A stretch of 64,000 nucleotides of DNA from Lepidurus packardi (Eukaryota > Arthropoda > Branchiopoda > Notostraca > Triopsidae): the NCBI GenBank assembly GCA_023053545.1, contig JAKZAN010000001.1, positions 3,368,565-3,432,564 on the forward strand, given 5' to 3'. Numbering within the stretch: position 1 is the stretch's first letter; the number at the start of each line of letters is the position of its first letter. This document shows positions 1 through 13,500 of this stretch, piece by piece. A model generated the notes under the pieces. That model had not been told where the DNA came from. It ran no database searches and saw only the letters and a list, made by a program, of their open reading frames with translations. Position numbers and translations under genes: made by a program.

Positions 1-841
1 ATTGATGGGAGCGACTCGCGTCCTCCATATTTCTTCCCGGTGGTTCCCCCACTTGATCGTGGAGCATCATGAATGATTGTTGTAAGTAAGCGGAAAAGAA
101 AACAGGGAAAACCTCATTTCTTTGACTCAAATTTCTGCCGCGTCTTCAGCCGTCCAAACTCCTTGCATAACATTGATCTATTCTTCTTATTTTCTTAGCG
201 CTCGTGGAGTATTTTTGGTAGGGCTGCGCTTCCACTAAGCTTTATTTGTCCATGTCTAAAGCTTTTGGACGTCGTATTCAGTTATTCGTCTGAATGATTG
301 TGTGGGTGGTCAGTCGCGAGTGTCGCGAGTTTGGTCGCTTAAACCCTCTACCCTTTTCTCTCACTCTTTCTCTCTCTGTCTCTTTTTTAACACTGGTGAG
401 TATTGAATCATCGAAAGGCAGAATCCAGTTGGTGTCCTCAGTTTCTTTATCCCCTTAATCTCTACGATATGACAGTCGGCAACACAAGAGTGTATGCAAC
501 ATTTCCCAAGCTATGGGAAAAACACCCATCCTAGGCGAAGGATTTATCTGTTAAAGTTAAGAAGGGAAGCGCAAGCGCTTGGTGATTTCCACACTTTTAT
601 CCCAACTGACACGTTCCTGCGGTAGTAGCAGTTGGGATGTTTTAGTTCGAGCTTGGCTTGAGCTGGTTCTGGTTGTTTGTAGTGGTTCGAGTGGTTTGGA
701 AAGGAGGAGGACTCTTGGAAAGTGGCGTTTTGCTCGTTTTCCTAGAAAAAAATAACAAATTTAATATAAAGTAGTTCTTTTGGTTTTCGTGCGTTAACGT
801 GGTGCAATAACTATCACAATCATGGACTGCTGGTTGGCAAT
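1..841 (+). other. 5' flank and probable 5' UTR of the Stac-like gene
   Basis: No coding exon is visible upstream of the ATG at 842, and the coding frame is closed by an in-frame TAA at 767-769. A strong donor-like CTG|GTGAGT follows position 395, and an acceptor-like pyrimidine tract ending TTTCCTAG lies at about 738-745. A 5' UTR intron of roughly 350 bp (396-745) is therefore possible but unproven. I see no obvious TATA box tied to a start site. Confidence 0.4.
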
Positions 842-863
842 ATGTACGTCATCTTTCCGGTAG
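822..863 (+). other. Overlapping upstream ORF at the Stac-like start
   Basis: An ATG 20 nt before the main start opens a 13-codon frame ([13 protein letters not shown]) that ends at TAG 861-863, inside the main reading frame but out of phase with it. If the transcript includes this ATG, ribosomes would need leaky scanning to reach 842. This is a sequence observation; any regulatory effect is inference. Confidence 0.45.
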
Positions 864-1532
864 AGGAAGTGCTCCACTCGGCCACAGCACTATCGCCTGC
901 GACCAGCACTCCGGTTACAGGATTGCGTAGACCAGTCAACTTCAACGCTCATTCCTGGGCAGTGCTACCGTCCCAGCAACAACAACAGCCGTTGCAGACC
1001 TACTCACTTGGCCCCAACTCAGCAGTGCCTAGCTGGTCCCATCATACACAACAACCACTCGACCGAACAACCCAAACGAGTAGCAGCAGTGGAGCATCAT
1101 CAGTACTCGTCCATCGGGGTGGGTACACCAGTGCACCCGTCACTCCCGGCCAGGAGAACCGTACGTGGCTGCAAACCTTAGGCTCTTTATCGCTCCGGAA
1201 ATCTCCTTCGGCTGTCAATTTCTCTGCGTCCATCAGTGCCTCGCCTGGAGCCCTAACTGTAAGTCAACAAACCTTGGGCCCAAGACGGAATCCTTGGCCC
1301 AGTAACGTCGGTAGCAGTACTACTAGTAGTAGTTTTCATCATAATCAAGCCACACAACACAACAAGACCGCACGGAGCCATACGTGGCTTTCGTTAAATT
1401 GCCGCAGCTGCAACGAGAAGCAAAACACCAGCAACAGGATGAGCGAGCCTTCTTTAAAAGATGTGGTGCATCCTTCACATTCGGAGCCGCTAAAAGCCCA
1501 TTCCGCCGTCACCATCAAGCTCCTCAAGACGG
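842..1532 (+). other. Stac-like exon 1: low-complexity N-terminus
   Basis: Encodes residues 1-230, rich in Ser, Thr, Gln and Pro, with a short Gln run near residues 45-49 and many possible phosphorylation sites. No domain is recognised. It ends in phase 1 at a good donor (G|GTAAGA). A 6.6-kb intron follows, so other N-termini from downstream promoters are plausible. Confidence 0.85.
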
Positions 1533-4500
1533 GTAAGATTTTTTCCCCCTTTTATACTTGTTTACTTCCCAAGAGATGACGATGATGGTGATGGTGTTAT
1601 AGTATTACAAGATTTTCTTGGGGGTTACCAAAAAAGCAAATAAGGGATTTAATTTTGAAAGAAGATGAAGGAAATCTCTTTTTTCAAAGCGTTGCGTTCA
1701 ACAAGCAACAGGGAGGAATGAACCCGACGACACACAGCAAACTTGCCAAGAGAGCGGGTTATTTTGAAGGCTGGGTGGGGGTGGGGGGAACATTCGCGAC
1801 TTCTCGCTGCAGGCTAAAATTAGAGTGGATTTTGGGAGATTTATGGTGGGTAAAACACACGTGCTTCTAATTTTTTTTCTTAATATTTTTGGGGGAATAA
1901 ATAGGGTTTTTCTCTAGAGGCCACATCGATTCATCCAAGACCTGCTCGAGACCGTCACTCTAAGATAACGCAATCAATAATTAATGCAATTGATTAAATT
2001 AATTTAAGTTATTTCAGTTTGTTAATACAGTTTTGTATATCGCCTAATTATAATAAATTATCTCTATTTCAGAATAGATTTTATAATTTAACAAGTTTCG
2101 GTAGTAAATTGCTTCCGAATTTTGTATTTGCATTTTGAATTGTAAAAGATTGGTATTGTACATTTTAGAATAGTTGTTTCTATTTAATTGTAGGATTTTT
2201 AATATTAATTCGTACGATAAGGAGAAATTTTTAAAGTGTATTTCTTTCATTTTAATGCTCCCCTATATCTTAGCTGGTTACATCCCAGTTTCGCAAGATG
2301 GCTCTACCGTACTTTGTATGGGTGTTGGCCCCTATATGAACGCACGTTGCTTCTGCACATAAAATGGCGACACGATAATTTCTGCACGAAATGGCGACAT
2401 AAAATGGCGAATCGATAGCCACTGATCCAATTTATATGCTACTTTCTTTTTTTTTTTTTTTTAAAAAAAAAAGATAGTAAAATAATATCTAGAGAATATG
2501 ACAGTTTAAAAGTTGGCGATTTTGCTTCTTGCGCTTAAGTATAAAATTGATTTGCATTTTTCAAATTAATTAATTGAAAAATTAGAAAAGGAAAACAGTT
2601 ATTAGCTACGTTACTGTCAAGAGCTTTTATGATTCTATGCTTTCTGCGCGATTGTATTTCTGCTTTCCATGCTATCGTGCCAAAACTAACGGGACTAAAC
2701 CGGTACGGTGGCTTTAAAAACGAGCACTTTTCAAGGTTCTCTCTGTTTATTGTGTTATTTCTACGCGAAAAGGCGAAAAGGAAGAAATGCTATGCGTAGT
2801 TTAACTTTCCGAGACAGTTGGTGAGCTTGAGCTTGGCATTGAAAGATACGTATTTTCTATGCCAAACTTAGGACAGCTAGAAATATATCGTTGATCTTCC
2901 TTCTCCCAAGATATTTTTTTCTGTGACATGTCCAATGGTTCCGTGTTGACTCTAATCCGACGTGGGAAAAATTATCTTTTAACTATTTATAGTTACTTTA
3001 AAGCTACATCGCGAATGCGGCTTGTATAGCTTTTACTTTGCTAAATTTCTAACTTCCATTCAGACGTGGAGATATATAAATAGCCGAGTGGGTGTGTATA
3101 TGGATGGGCCCAGGCCTTCCTGAGTTTTACCCTGTAGTTCTGTCCTCTTTTTAGGAAATTGTGTCTTATTTTTTTATTATTTGAAAAAAAAACTGACGCT
3201 TTCTGCCCAATCAGTTGAAAGTCTATTAAAGCCGAGAAGCTTTCTGTCCCAAAAGAAGAGAGCAAGACTTTTCCTCCATGTTTGACGGACATAAATTCCC
3301 GTTTAGACCAGCGCCAGTTCTTCCTATACTTGTACGTTCTAAACCAGAGAAAGATAAGACCAAGACGTTTCTAATTCAAGGTTCGTCCCTCGTTCAAGAT
3401 ACTCGGGTGCTTTTGAATAAGGATTTGTAGTTTTAGGAAGAAAAACAACATAATCCAACCAAGACAAGTATAGTAAGTTACTTTTAAGCATTTTTTATTA
3501 AATTAGGGCAGCGAAATAGCCTTATCTTATGTCGTTCAGTATAAACGAATTTTCCGTAAATTAACCTTATATTTACGTAAGCACGGCTATTAAATTTTGT
3601 AATTGCTATATTATTTAATTTCTACTGGTAATAATTTGTAATTGTATTTGTGATTTAAAAAGGTCTTCTTTACTAGCAAGGTACCAGGGTACTTATCGTG
3701 CTGCTGAAGGGAGCGACTGCCAGAACGCGTCATTCAGCGTCATTCAGAGCTCATTTGAATGAATCGATAGTTCTAAATTTATCTAGAACTAAATTTCTCG
3801 CCTAGGTTTGTTTTAACATGACCCTTTCCGTCTAATGGAATGAAAAATGTAACTTCTCGCGATTTAGTTTTATACTTGTAATAGATAAAGCGCTACTTGA
3901 TGACCCGTCGGTCGTGAAAGAGCTTAAAAAGCCTCACTAATTTGTCCTGGCCTGGCAGCGCAGCTTTGTAACCTTTTTTTCTCGCTAAAAAGCCGACCCC
4001 ATAAGAAAATTACGTGTGCGTGTGCTTTGTTCTGGGACCTGCTGAAACGTAAAAAGTATTGTATAGCCTATAGCAGCAACAGCAGCCCACCACTACATAA
4101 ACCATTTTGCCCTTTTTAATATTTCTTCGAAGAAAACATTCGAACACCGGCGGTAGCTGTAATGATTATCATTGTTAGGTGCTTAAGAAGGAAAAAAACT
4201 GAATAAAAATTCTGTGACTTGTACAGTGAAAACCGTTTAACACGAAACCGCTTAGCGCAAAAATACCTCTTAACACAAAATGGTATTCCGGTCCGGACAA
4301 AACGCTATGTAATTCCATACATTTGTTTCCTTTTAACACGAAACAAAAACATGAAAAAATCGCATCTAGTAGGAACGACAAGATGGTTTTGTTGCGACAA
4401 AATAGTTTTGGAGGACAAAATAGTGTTATCTACTTACCAACCATTTCCCTCTACCAATGGGAAGGATTGTGGAGCCTTAGCAACATCCCTGACAAGTTAA

Positions 4501-7500
4501 AATTGCTGTCTTTCTCGCCCCAACAGTCCGTGGGCAGTCAAAACATTTCATTTTTATTTACAGTCTGTTAAAATGCTTTAAAACTTATCATTTGGACTTT
4601 AAATGTATAGACTGTCAATGTACGAGTATAAACTTGAATATTAACTCTGTTATCAAGACAGTTCTTTGATTAACTAGGTTTTGTGCATATATCTGTTAGC
4701 ACGATTTCCTTTTAACACGAAAAAATATTCCGCTCCCTTCGATTTCGCGTTGAGCGGTTTTCACTCTAATTACGTTTCCAAGGACATCGACACTAAAATT
4801 TCCCGTCAAGTGGTTTATACGCCTAGCTAAAAAAGCTTGTATAATTTGACGAGCCCGTAATCACACCGGCCCACGGGCTTCAGTTGTAATCAGGAACTTA
4901 CGCAAGCCAGACGCAGTGATATTCTAAAGCGTAGTGAGAGCTGCAACTTTCAATTTAGCCAATGACTTTCTGAATCATCCTCGCGTTCACCTTAACAAGA
5001 ATTATAATTAATGAGGTCGATCTAACTCTTGACATTGGTCCCTCACTTTGGTTACCCTTGACTACCGGGGTACCAGGAGCAGTACAAGTACCCCACCCTT
5101 GCCCTACCGCTCGCTATCTCCCCCTCTCCTTAAAATAGATTGATTCATCAAGTAGATACAATTGGCGAGCGAGTTCTATTCACGATCGCCTTCACGCGAA
5201 AGTTTCAAGGTTCATTTCCCTCTCTTATGTTTTAAAAAAATAGCTGGAGGACAGGGACCAAGTATCGGGACTTAGCAGCATTCCCAGTACATTTTAAGGA
5301 CTGTTTGTTGGAAAGCTTGAGTAAGATGCAGGATGCAAACTCATGATGCATAAGAAAGAAGTGACATTTGAGTTTGAACTTTTCTCTCTCGACATTTCCA
5401 AGAGAGAAAGAATGTTTTTTTTTTAAGAAAAAAGGGATCAAAACAGTGTGTTTACGGCATACGCTTTCAGGCCCTAGTATATATGCTAGTCTAACTGCAG
5501 TTCTTATATCTTCATCCAGTATGTGTTGGGTATGAAATGGATGTAAATATAAATGCACGAAGGTCTCCCTCGAGACACGCACATACAACACAACACACAT
5601 AAGTACTCCCTCCCTTTTCCTCCCCGAAGAAGATCGATAACGAGTCCAGGAGAGAAAACCTAATTGGAGGCAAAGGACAGACAGACGCCCCCACAAGGGT
5701 AGAGTATACCATATATGCAATAGCAACAAAATGTTTGAGTTTCAGCAACATGTTCCCCTGTTTGCTCTAATACTTCCACCAAAACTAATTTGGACTCAGT
5801 CAAGAAAATTTTACGAAGGGAAACGTATGCTTTCTGAATCCGTTTATTAAAGGGCTGATGAAGGTCTCTCTTTTATAGCCCGCTTTTTTAAGTTTCTTGG
5901 CAAAACCCTTGATTGAAACTTGGTAATTAAAACCGTTGCGAGCTTGTTGGTATGCCAAATGTTGCCTCATAAAACCCGACTACCGACGCTTTTCTTTTGG
6001 GGCTTGAGTTCACGAGTGTTGGAACCTAATCTATTTAGTAGCCCGGCAAGATGCCAACGCATATCGTAAGAAAGTTGTCGGTTCTAAGTTAATGGATGTC
6101 CTAGTTCCAAATATTCGTTTTGCTTTTCGAATATTAACGGAGCTGTTCACAATTGCCCCATCCTCCCCCGCGGCCAGCGGTGAGACGCACACCCCACAGG
6201 GCTGTACGACGAGTGAACAGCTTCAGCCGCTGTGTATCCCCCGAAGGAGCAACGAGGCGGCCCCCGCCGCTGGCGCTCCAGACAAAGCGCATGAACTTCA
6301 AACAGTCATAATTCTTGAAGAGAAAAAGCTATCGATACCGTTCTTGGTATGTAGACTCTATTTATCATCCCTGCTAATACCTTCACCCCGTCCCAAAGCT
6401 CGCTTCCAATTGGATTAAGGAGAAAGAAAGGATCCCTTCCATTGACCGGAATACTGTGTGAATGGATCCACGGAAATGAATTTTCCCACAAGACAGGAAA
6501 TTAATTAAAAGGCATACTGTTTCCTTTCAAACGAAGAACCATGGCGGTGGACTGACGCTAAAGGGAAAACGACACCTGCTTTTGACCTTTAGACGCTGTG
6601 CATTAAGGATAAAGACGAAGTGAGGGGACGTGGTTCTGTCGTCAGTCTTTGTTATCCCCCCAGACATAAACCGTGCAGCCCGCTGTATCCTTGAGTTTCT
6701 GTTTTCTCCTCCTCATAGAGCAGGAAAGACCAGAGTCCAGATTAAGTATGACCCCTGGCCCTTTCAACGGTCGATTGGTCCCCTATCTATCTGCCTAAAA
6801 GTATACTCGTCATACTGCATACTATACTTTGGGACCAAGAAGTTGGTCAACATTCAGTCCAAGTAAGCGTAACCGAACGAGACCTCCGTCGTAATCTTTT
6901 TTCCCTACCTGCCGGTAGCCATGGCAACCCTTAGCTTGAAGGGGACCGGTGCGAAAGGTGCAAGTCTGGCTTTGAAAACGCTCTGTCAGAACAAACGCAC
7001 GAAAGGCAGGAAGAAAAGAGCAAAAGAGGGAGGGAGAGACGGGTATGGTCAGGTCACGGAAATCGATACGGACAAGTAGCACCCTCCGCTCGGTAAGCCC
7101 AGGTGTGCCAAACTGTGACGGGCTGGCAATGGCAGCTATGACTGCCTGCCAGGGCTTGTTTGGTTACTCTTTTTTTCTTGTGAGAGGAAGTGGGGGAGCA
7201 GGGAAGAAATCATGTGAAGGTTCCATGCCATTTGAAACTTTCTTACCACCAAAAGTGAAGAGAAGTAAAAATGACAAGGTTTCTTCCCTTTTCTTTGAAT
7301 AGAAAGACAGACAGAGCGAGAGAGAAAAGAACGTAATAGAATGTTGCCCGCAAAGCTAACATTCCGAAGGATCTTTTACCAACAGGATTGGGTAGATCAC
7401 ACAAGACATTTTCCCTTTTCTATGTATGTATTGAAAGTCTGGCCAACCCGGAATCCAATTTTCTCCCGCGTTTTCTATCCGTTCATGGGCGAACACATTT

Positions 7501-10500
7501 GGGTAGCAAAGCTTAGCTTAGAATGTTTGCCCTCCTGACCTTCTGAAATCGATTTTCTCCTGCTTAATTTAACTCGATTGCCCAAGGATTGTGGATTGCC
7601 TTTGGTGCACTTTAGGGTAGGTCTTCCGGTGGCCAAAGATGGGAAAGTTGAGATGACTTTATTTCTTGTTGTTTTGTTGTCACTGTAATTTATTTTTTTC
7701 CTAAAGGTTAGACAAGTTTGCCTTCGAGTCATTTTTTTTAGGTTTCACGGATAAGACAAAGGGAATGTTGCCATTGCGTTTTTTATGAGGGTATTGACGA
7801 ACCCGTAAAATGCAAGGCGATTAGGTTTTCTAGCAACATCAGAAGTGCTGTAGGAGCGGGGTTGTAAAAAGTTTACGGGATGGGTTCGGGGCACGGAGAC
7901 ACGTTACCTTTACAGCCTTTGGCAAGTGAAATAAGACAGGAAAAGATGCCGGGGAAGACGGTTTCTAGTTGCATGGTAAGCTGGTTTAGATCCACATTTG
8001 GATTGTATAAGGTAACAAGTTGGACTATACAAACAAAAAATCTTGTTAATATTTAATGTTGAATGCTTGCCACCGCGTTTTGCAAAACGGAATAATCTCA
8101 AAAGAATGATGTTTCACAGTGGCGGAATTTACGCAACAGCTGTCACAAATCCAAGAGCAACACGCGGACCATCTGCAACAGCTGGTGGAAACTTTCCGAA
8201 AACGTAATGCGGAACTCCGTAAAGAAAGGTAGGTAAAAAAAACCTCCTCTCCTTCGTAAGTCTCCCTTTGATCAAAATGTGTTGTTGGAAACTGAGCAGG
8301 ATCCAAGACGCTTGGAAGGTATCGGATTCTGTTTGATCTGGCGAGTTTAGTTATGTTTCACACTTGTGAGTCTTCTGTAAATAAATCCAAAGTAGTGAAA
8401 ATCTCAGCCTCAAGATGTTGTTTAACAGTGTCGGTGCCATCGCAAGTCAAACCCATAGGTTTCCACTGCCACTAGCAAGGGTACGGGATACGCCGTCAGC
8501 TAGAACGTTCGTTTCTGGAGTTCAAACATGACTTTCTATAAGTTATAGTTCTACAATGAGTCTTTTGAATTTATAATTTTAGTAAATATTTTTGGTGTGG
8601 TGTTTAATGTTAAGTTTGGGACTTTCCAGGCCTGGCGGCCCGAGTACGCTGTTTCAATCTTGGGAGACATTTTTACAAGAAGTGGAAGTGGATTCCGCCG
8701 TGGCAGGCGAAGTAGCGACAGCTCTGGGGCGTCAAGTAGGACGACCCTTATTGGAAGGCACTTTTCATCGCAAATTGCAAGCCAGGAAATGTTTCCTCCA
8801 GCGAGAGTCGTTGGAAAACCAGCTAGATAAGGCCAGTGATCAATTAAAACAAGTATGTCCGCTATTTCCTTCGACAAACTTTTTTTGTTCATAGGTAAAA
8901 CCGTGATACAACAGTGTTGACATTAGTATACACTTTAAGGCTCCCTAACAAGTAAGCACGCCTAGTTGTGGCGTGGTTGCATGGGAAACCCAAAACCCTC
9001 TTACGTAAAAGTTATAAAATATTTCTACAAAAGCCCGTCCAGTAATGCATCTAATATGAATAAGGAGTTCAAGGCAGTTTCGTATTTCTTATTTTGCCTT
9101 CAATAATTTGAAAAATGCATAATACTAAACATCTCTTGCCATTTGCTTATCTAATAGAAGAGCTAAAGTAAAAGTTTGATTCGCCTAACTCTCATAATTT
9201 TGAAGCTCTATGGACGTCTCTTAAAGAGTTTCTAAAAGCTTAATATATTTAGGATTATATAATGTTTACTTATCGGAAGCCTAACATTCCTGTCAAAATA
9301 TTTAATGGCCAATCAGACCACTCCTTAATATTTCTTGATGCTAGTCTTTCAGTAATTACGAAGCAACATACCAAGCCCATCTATCGTCACCCAATACGAT
9401 GACATTAGCATCCTACTTGGAAGCACATAATGAGCACGTCCAGCAGCTCCGTGCCACTAACGCCATGACGGAGAGCTACTATACTACTGTGCTTCCTCAA
9501 GTCCTTCATGTATGTGATTTGATAAAGAACAATGGAAAAAATAGGGCAAGGAAATTGGCTGTTTGTAATTGTGTTATAGGAATTAGAAGACATCTACACA
9601 GATCTGAGCAAAATTATAGCCGAGTCCATAGGCCAAGCAACAGACATAATCGCGAACAGAGTAAGTCCTAAGAGTTTATCTTTCTCAATTTTTTCGACTT
9701 CGTCATTTTCCCCCCGAGGGTAGATTCCTCAACAAGTTGTGTACGATTTTCTGTTTAGGCTGGCGAGCGGAGCAAACGTTACGAAGCCTTAACGGTCCAG
9801 TGCAGAAATGTAGCGCCCAGCTCGGATATTGCGTCTTTGGTCAGGGGATTAGGATCCTTAGGACCTTCTCCTTTCCAGAAAATTCCTTTCACAGCTCCAA
9901 GACCACCAGCTCACCTTGATAATCACACCCAAGTAAGTTTTACAACGCTAGAAGTTAGAACTTATAAAAAGTGAAGCTCACACGAAGTCCTACAATTTAA
10001 AAGTAAGAAATTGTAAAAGAAAATAGGATAGCTTGACTTGATGACTAGTTGGCGTGACATTTTAGTTTGAGTTTTAGTTGACATTGATTTCTGAGACGAA
10101 GTATACATCTACATAATGAATGTTATATCATTATGTTGTTGTATGTAAGATATCGTTATGTTCCCCTGTTTTTCTTGTACCATTTAATGAGCAGGTTCGA
10201 ATAACGCAGTAAGCATCCTAATAAGGTTTTACAAGCCACACCTTGTAACGGCGTCTACGTCACAAGCCAAAATTTGCAACTCTTTAATGGTTCTTCACCT
10301 AATTTTGAAATTAATGTATTGTATTTAGAACAATGTCAACTACAATAATCAATCAAACCATGAATATGTTATTTTGATGGTAGTTTTTTCCCCTGGCAAA
10401 AGATCAATGAATTTGCTCATGTTTTGACTTGGAAAGTCTAAAGAAATGCGGTGTCAGACTCATCTGTTTCAATATAATAATTTAATCGAGTGACAAGTTA

Positions 10501-13500
10501 AAAAGGATTAAAAAGGATTTTTTGTAGGCGTTGGCTCCCACTTTGAAAGATGAAATGGTATTTGAACGCTTGGCTGGTCTTTCGTTAAGGAGTCGTCATG
10601 AAACTTTGCGCCGCGAGATGGCGGATAGCGAAGCCCAAATTCGTCAGTTGCAAGACGCTCTAGATACACTGCTCCGGATACAGCAGCGGTAGGAGTTCAA
10701 GATCTTGTTTCTGTCTCTGTTTCTCACTTTTCTTAATTGCTTTGGTATACTTATATTTATACTTTATTACGTCACCTTTATGGCCGTGAATTTGGGACTT
10801 AGGAGCCTAGATGCCAATGTTTACAACAAAGCAAATGAGCTCCAAGAAGATATTTGCTTGAAACGAGCAGAAATGCGTCAATCTATGCTCAATTTGGCTG
10901 CAACTCGAGCTCAGGTAAAATTTATAAATATTCTCTCCTTCAGGTTCTGAGAGCCTGAATCCTTACCTGAAGGGAACAAAAACTGAGAAAAAACATCACA
11001 AGTACCCTAGCTCATCACAGCTGACTTGTTCTTTTGGTAACGCTGTAGAAGGAACTATTTGCCGCAAGAACAGACCTAGTACCCGAAAGTAAGGACAAAG
11101 ATCGGGAGCGAAAATTCTCGTCCAGTACTGCGACCGCTACTTCCATGAAGACCAAATGGATGAAGGCTCTCAAAGGTTTACGATCAAGCAGTAGTGCCGC
11201 TCCGGCGACTTCCGCGTCATCCTCTAGTGGAGGCGGGAATGCCTCTTCAGGGACCTCGGCCAATACTCCTGGAAGCACTACTGCTGGTAGTAATTTCCGC
11301 GAATCTGAAAAGTAACTATTACTTTCTTTTGTTTTGTTTTTTTTACTACATTTGGGCCAAACAGCATGAGTGAAACCCTAAACAATCTTGAAAACGGCTT
11401 TGCTACCTTAATTTGTGTTTTGTTTTGTTCCCAAACGTTCAAAACTTTCTCGTGTGTGGCTGTCTTTTTTTACTTTATTTTTTAATTATTTTTTCTTTAT
11501 TAAGCCAAACAGTAAATATAGGGTATTTTTGCTGCCTTAAAGTGTTATGACCGTGTTATGTATTAGGGACAAGGGCTTGCGTCTATACCAGACCGTTATC
11601 TCCGTTATGGCAAACAGGTATAAAACCATAACTCAAACAATACCATTCTGACTTTTGTCAACCTTATTTATTCTCAACACCTTCTAACGCACCTTTATTT
11701 AAAAGAAAATTTTAAAAAATCCCCTCACTGGAAAACCCTATTCTTCACCAATAGTTAATAAAACCCCACCAATAGTTAATAAAAAGCAAAAGAAAACCCA
11801 AACATCTTTTTAAGGCATTTCTTCGGAAACACTATCGTCCTGCTCTCTTGTGTTCGTCCTTTTACCCTCCGTGTCCGTACGGTACGAAACTTCACAGGTA
11901 GATTCCACAAGGCATGCGTTTGTTAGTGCTTTTTTGGTATTGCCTGTGTCTTCTTGCGTTGCTCTATGTCTTGCATTTAAGTTTTTTTCCCAAATGGAAA
12001 GAAATATATCTTCTATTACTGTCTAGAAATCTAGAGCAAAGTACGTTCACTTAGCCCAAAGCCTTAGATTTTTGAAGAGCAAGTTTTCTTAATTGTCCCT
12101 GTACTCTTAGCTCCATATTACTTTGCCTTCAAAATTGAATAAATTTGTAGAAATTTATGAGTGAAATTCTGAGTGAAGATTTTTGGAAATCTAAAGTAGA
12201 ACGTTTAGAAGTTTAAGAGTAGAAATTTGCAATAGCACGTGTTGCTTTATCGAGCGCATGGGTTACACATAAGATATATTTTTGGAGTAAATGTACCGTG
12301 TATTCGCTAGAGATGTTAGTTTAATTTACATATTTGTTAATTTTTTTCTTCAATGTTTCAGTGACTTTTGTCTTTTCGTGTAAATATTCTAGAAAGGTCC
12401 TATTTATTTATAAATTTCTGACTATTCAATGAAGTATAGAAATAAGTACTACGGTCTTTATTTCTCCGCTTTTATGTTGTCGAAAATTGTGATAAGATTT
12501 AGCAAGAAATCGTTCAGGGAATGTCTTGCGAGTAAGAAACACCCCGCAGGTATTCTTATTTCTTCAGCTTACTTGTGAAGAAGTATTTGGTTTCTTGTAT
12601 CTTTTACGTTCTTAATAAAAGTCGTGTGAATTTCATTTCCATGACTTGCAAATGGTTTTGATTTCTTATTTCTTAAATAAACTGAGAATAAATTTAGACA
12701 GCCGTTATATTTCTGTTTCTAAAGATCCAGGGCCGTCTTAATACGCCCCCCTCGGCCAAGTTCAAAAATGGGCCCCTAAACAGGTCAGGATGGGGCCCCT
12801 AGTGCCATGCCTTAAGATGTACCTTTACATCTGCAGAGTATTACATTATCAAAGTTCTTGAATTTCTTAAATTTGTTCTTATTATAAGATTTCAAATGCT
12901 TTTGTAGCAATTTCTAGATTGCCTGAGTATTTCGTTTCTGACGGAAAGCCTTAGGAAATAAAGGGGTGTAGCTTAAGCGAAGAACTATTTTGCTTTCTAT
13001 AATGTATTGGTATCGCATCATTGCTTCTTTGGGAATGTGTGTTATCCGTGACCGTAAATACCTTTGCATGTTCAATAACCAACAGTAATTTTCCAAGGAA
13101 GTAAAATTTCTTCCTGTTTCTTTTTCTCTATGTAGAAAGAAAGAGCGATTGGATTTACCGACGGTAGTCTTGGATTCAATTCACGTCTTTCAGGAGTACA
13201 CGTATAAGAAGATTACGCCTTGTGATGCCTGCTCTCAAATATTACGAGGTGATTTCTTTGCAGAAATCAGAAATATATTGTTTCTATATCTTCTCGATTA
13301 TTGGATGGATGGTAATTTTAGGTCATTCGAGACAAGGTCTCAAATGTCGCCTCTGCAAGCAAAACGTGCACGTGGATTGTCAAGATCGCCTAGGCAAATG
13401 CTTAGCCAAATCAAAGTTACTGCGTCGGCAGAAATCCACACCGGACATCGAGGCAAAGATTACCAGCACGCCCGAAGAAGACCGTAAGTGATTGCCTACG

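Larger units (their letters stand above)
1533..8119 (+). other. Stac-like intron 1 (6.6 kb)
   Basis: Mostly AT-rich unique DNA with short poly-A/T runs and many short spurious ORFs. It contains one pogo-like inverted-repeat element (4224-4766) and one GC-rich block (about 6150-6346), both described separately. A cluster of degenerate AAATGGCGA repeats lies at about 2360-2415. Nothing else could be supported. Confidence 0.7.
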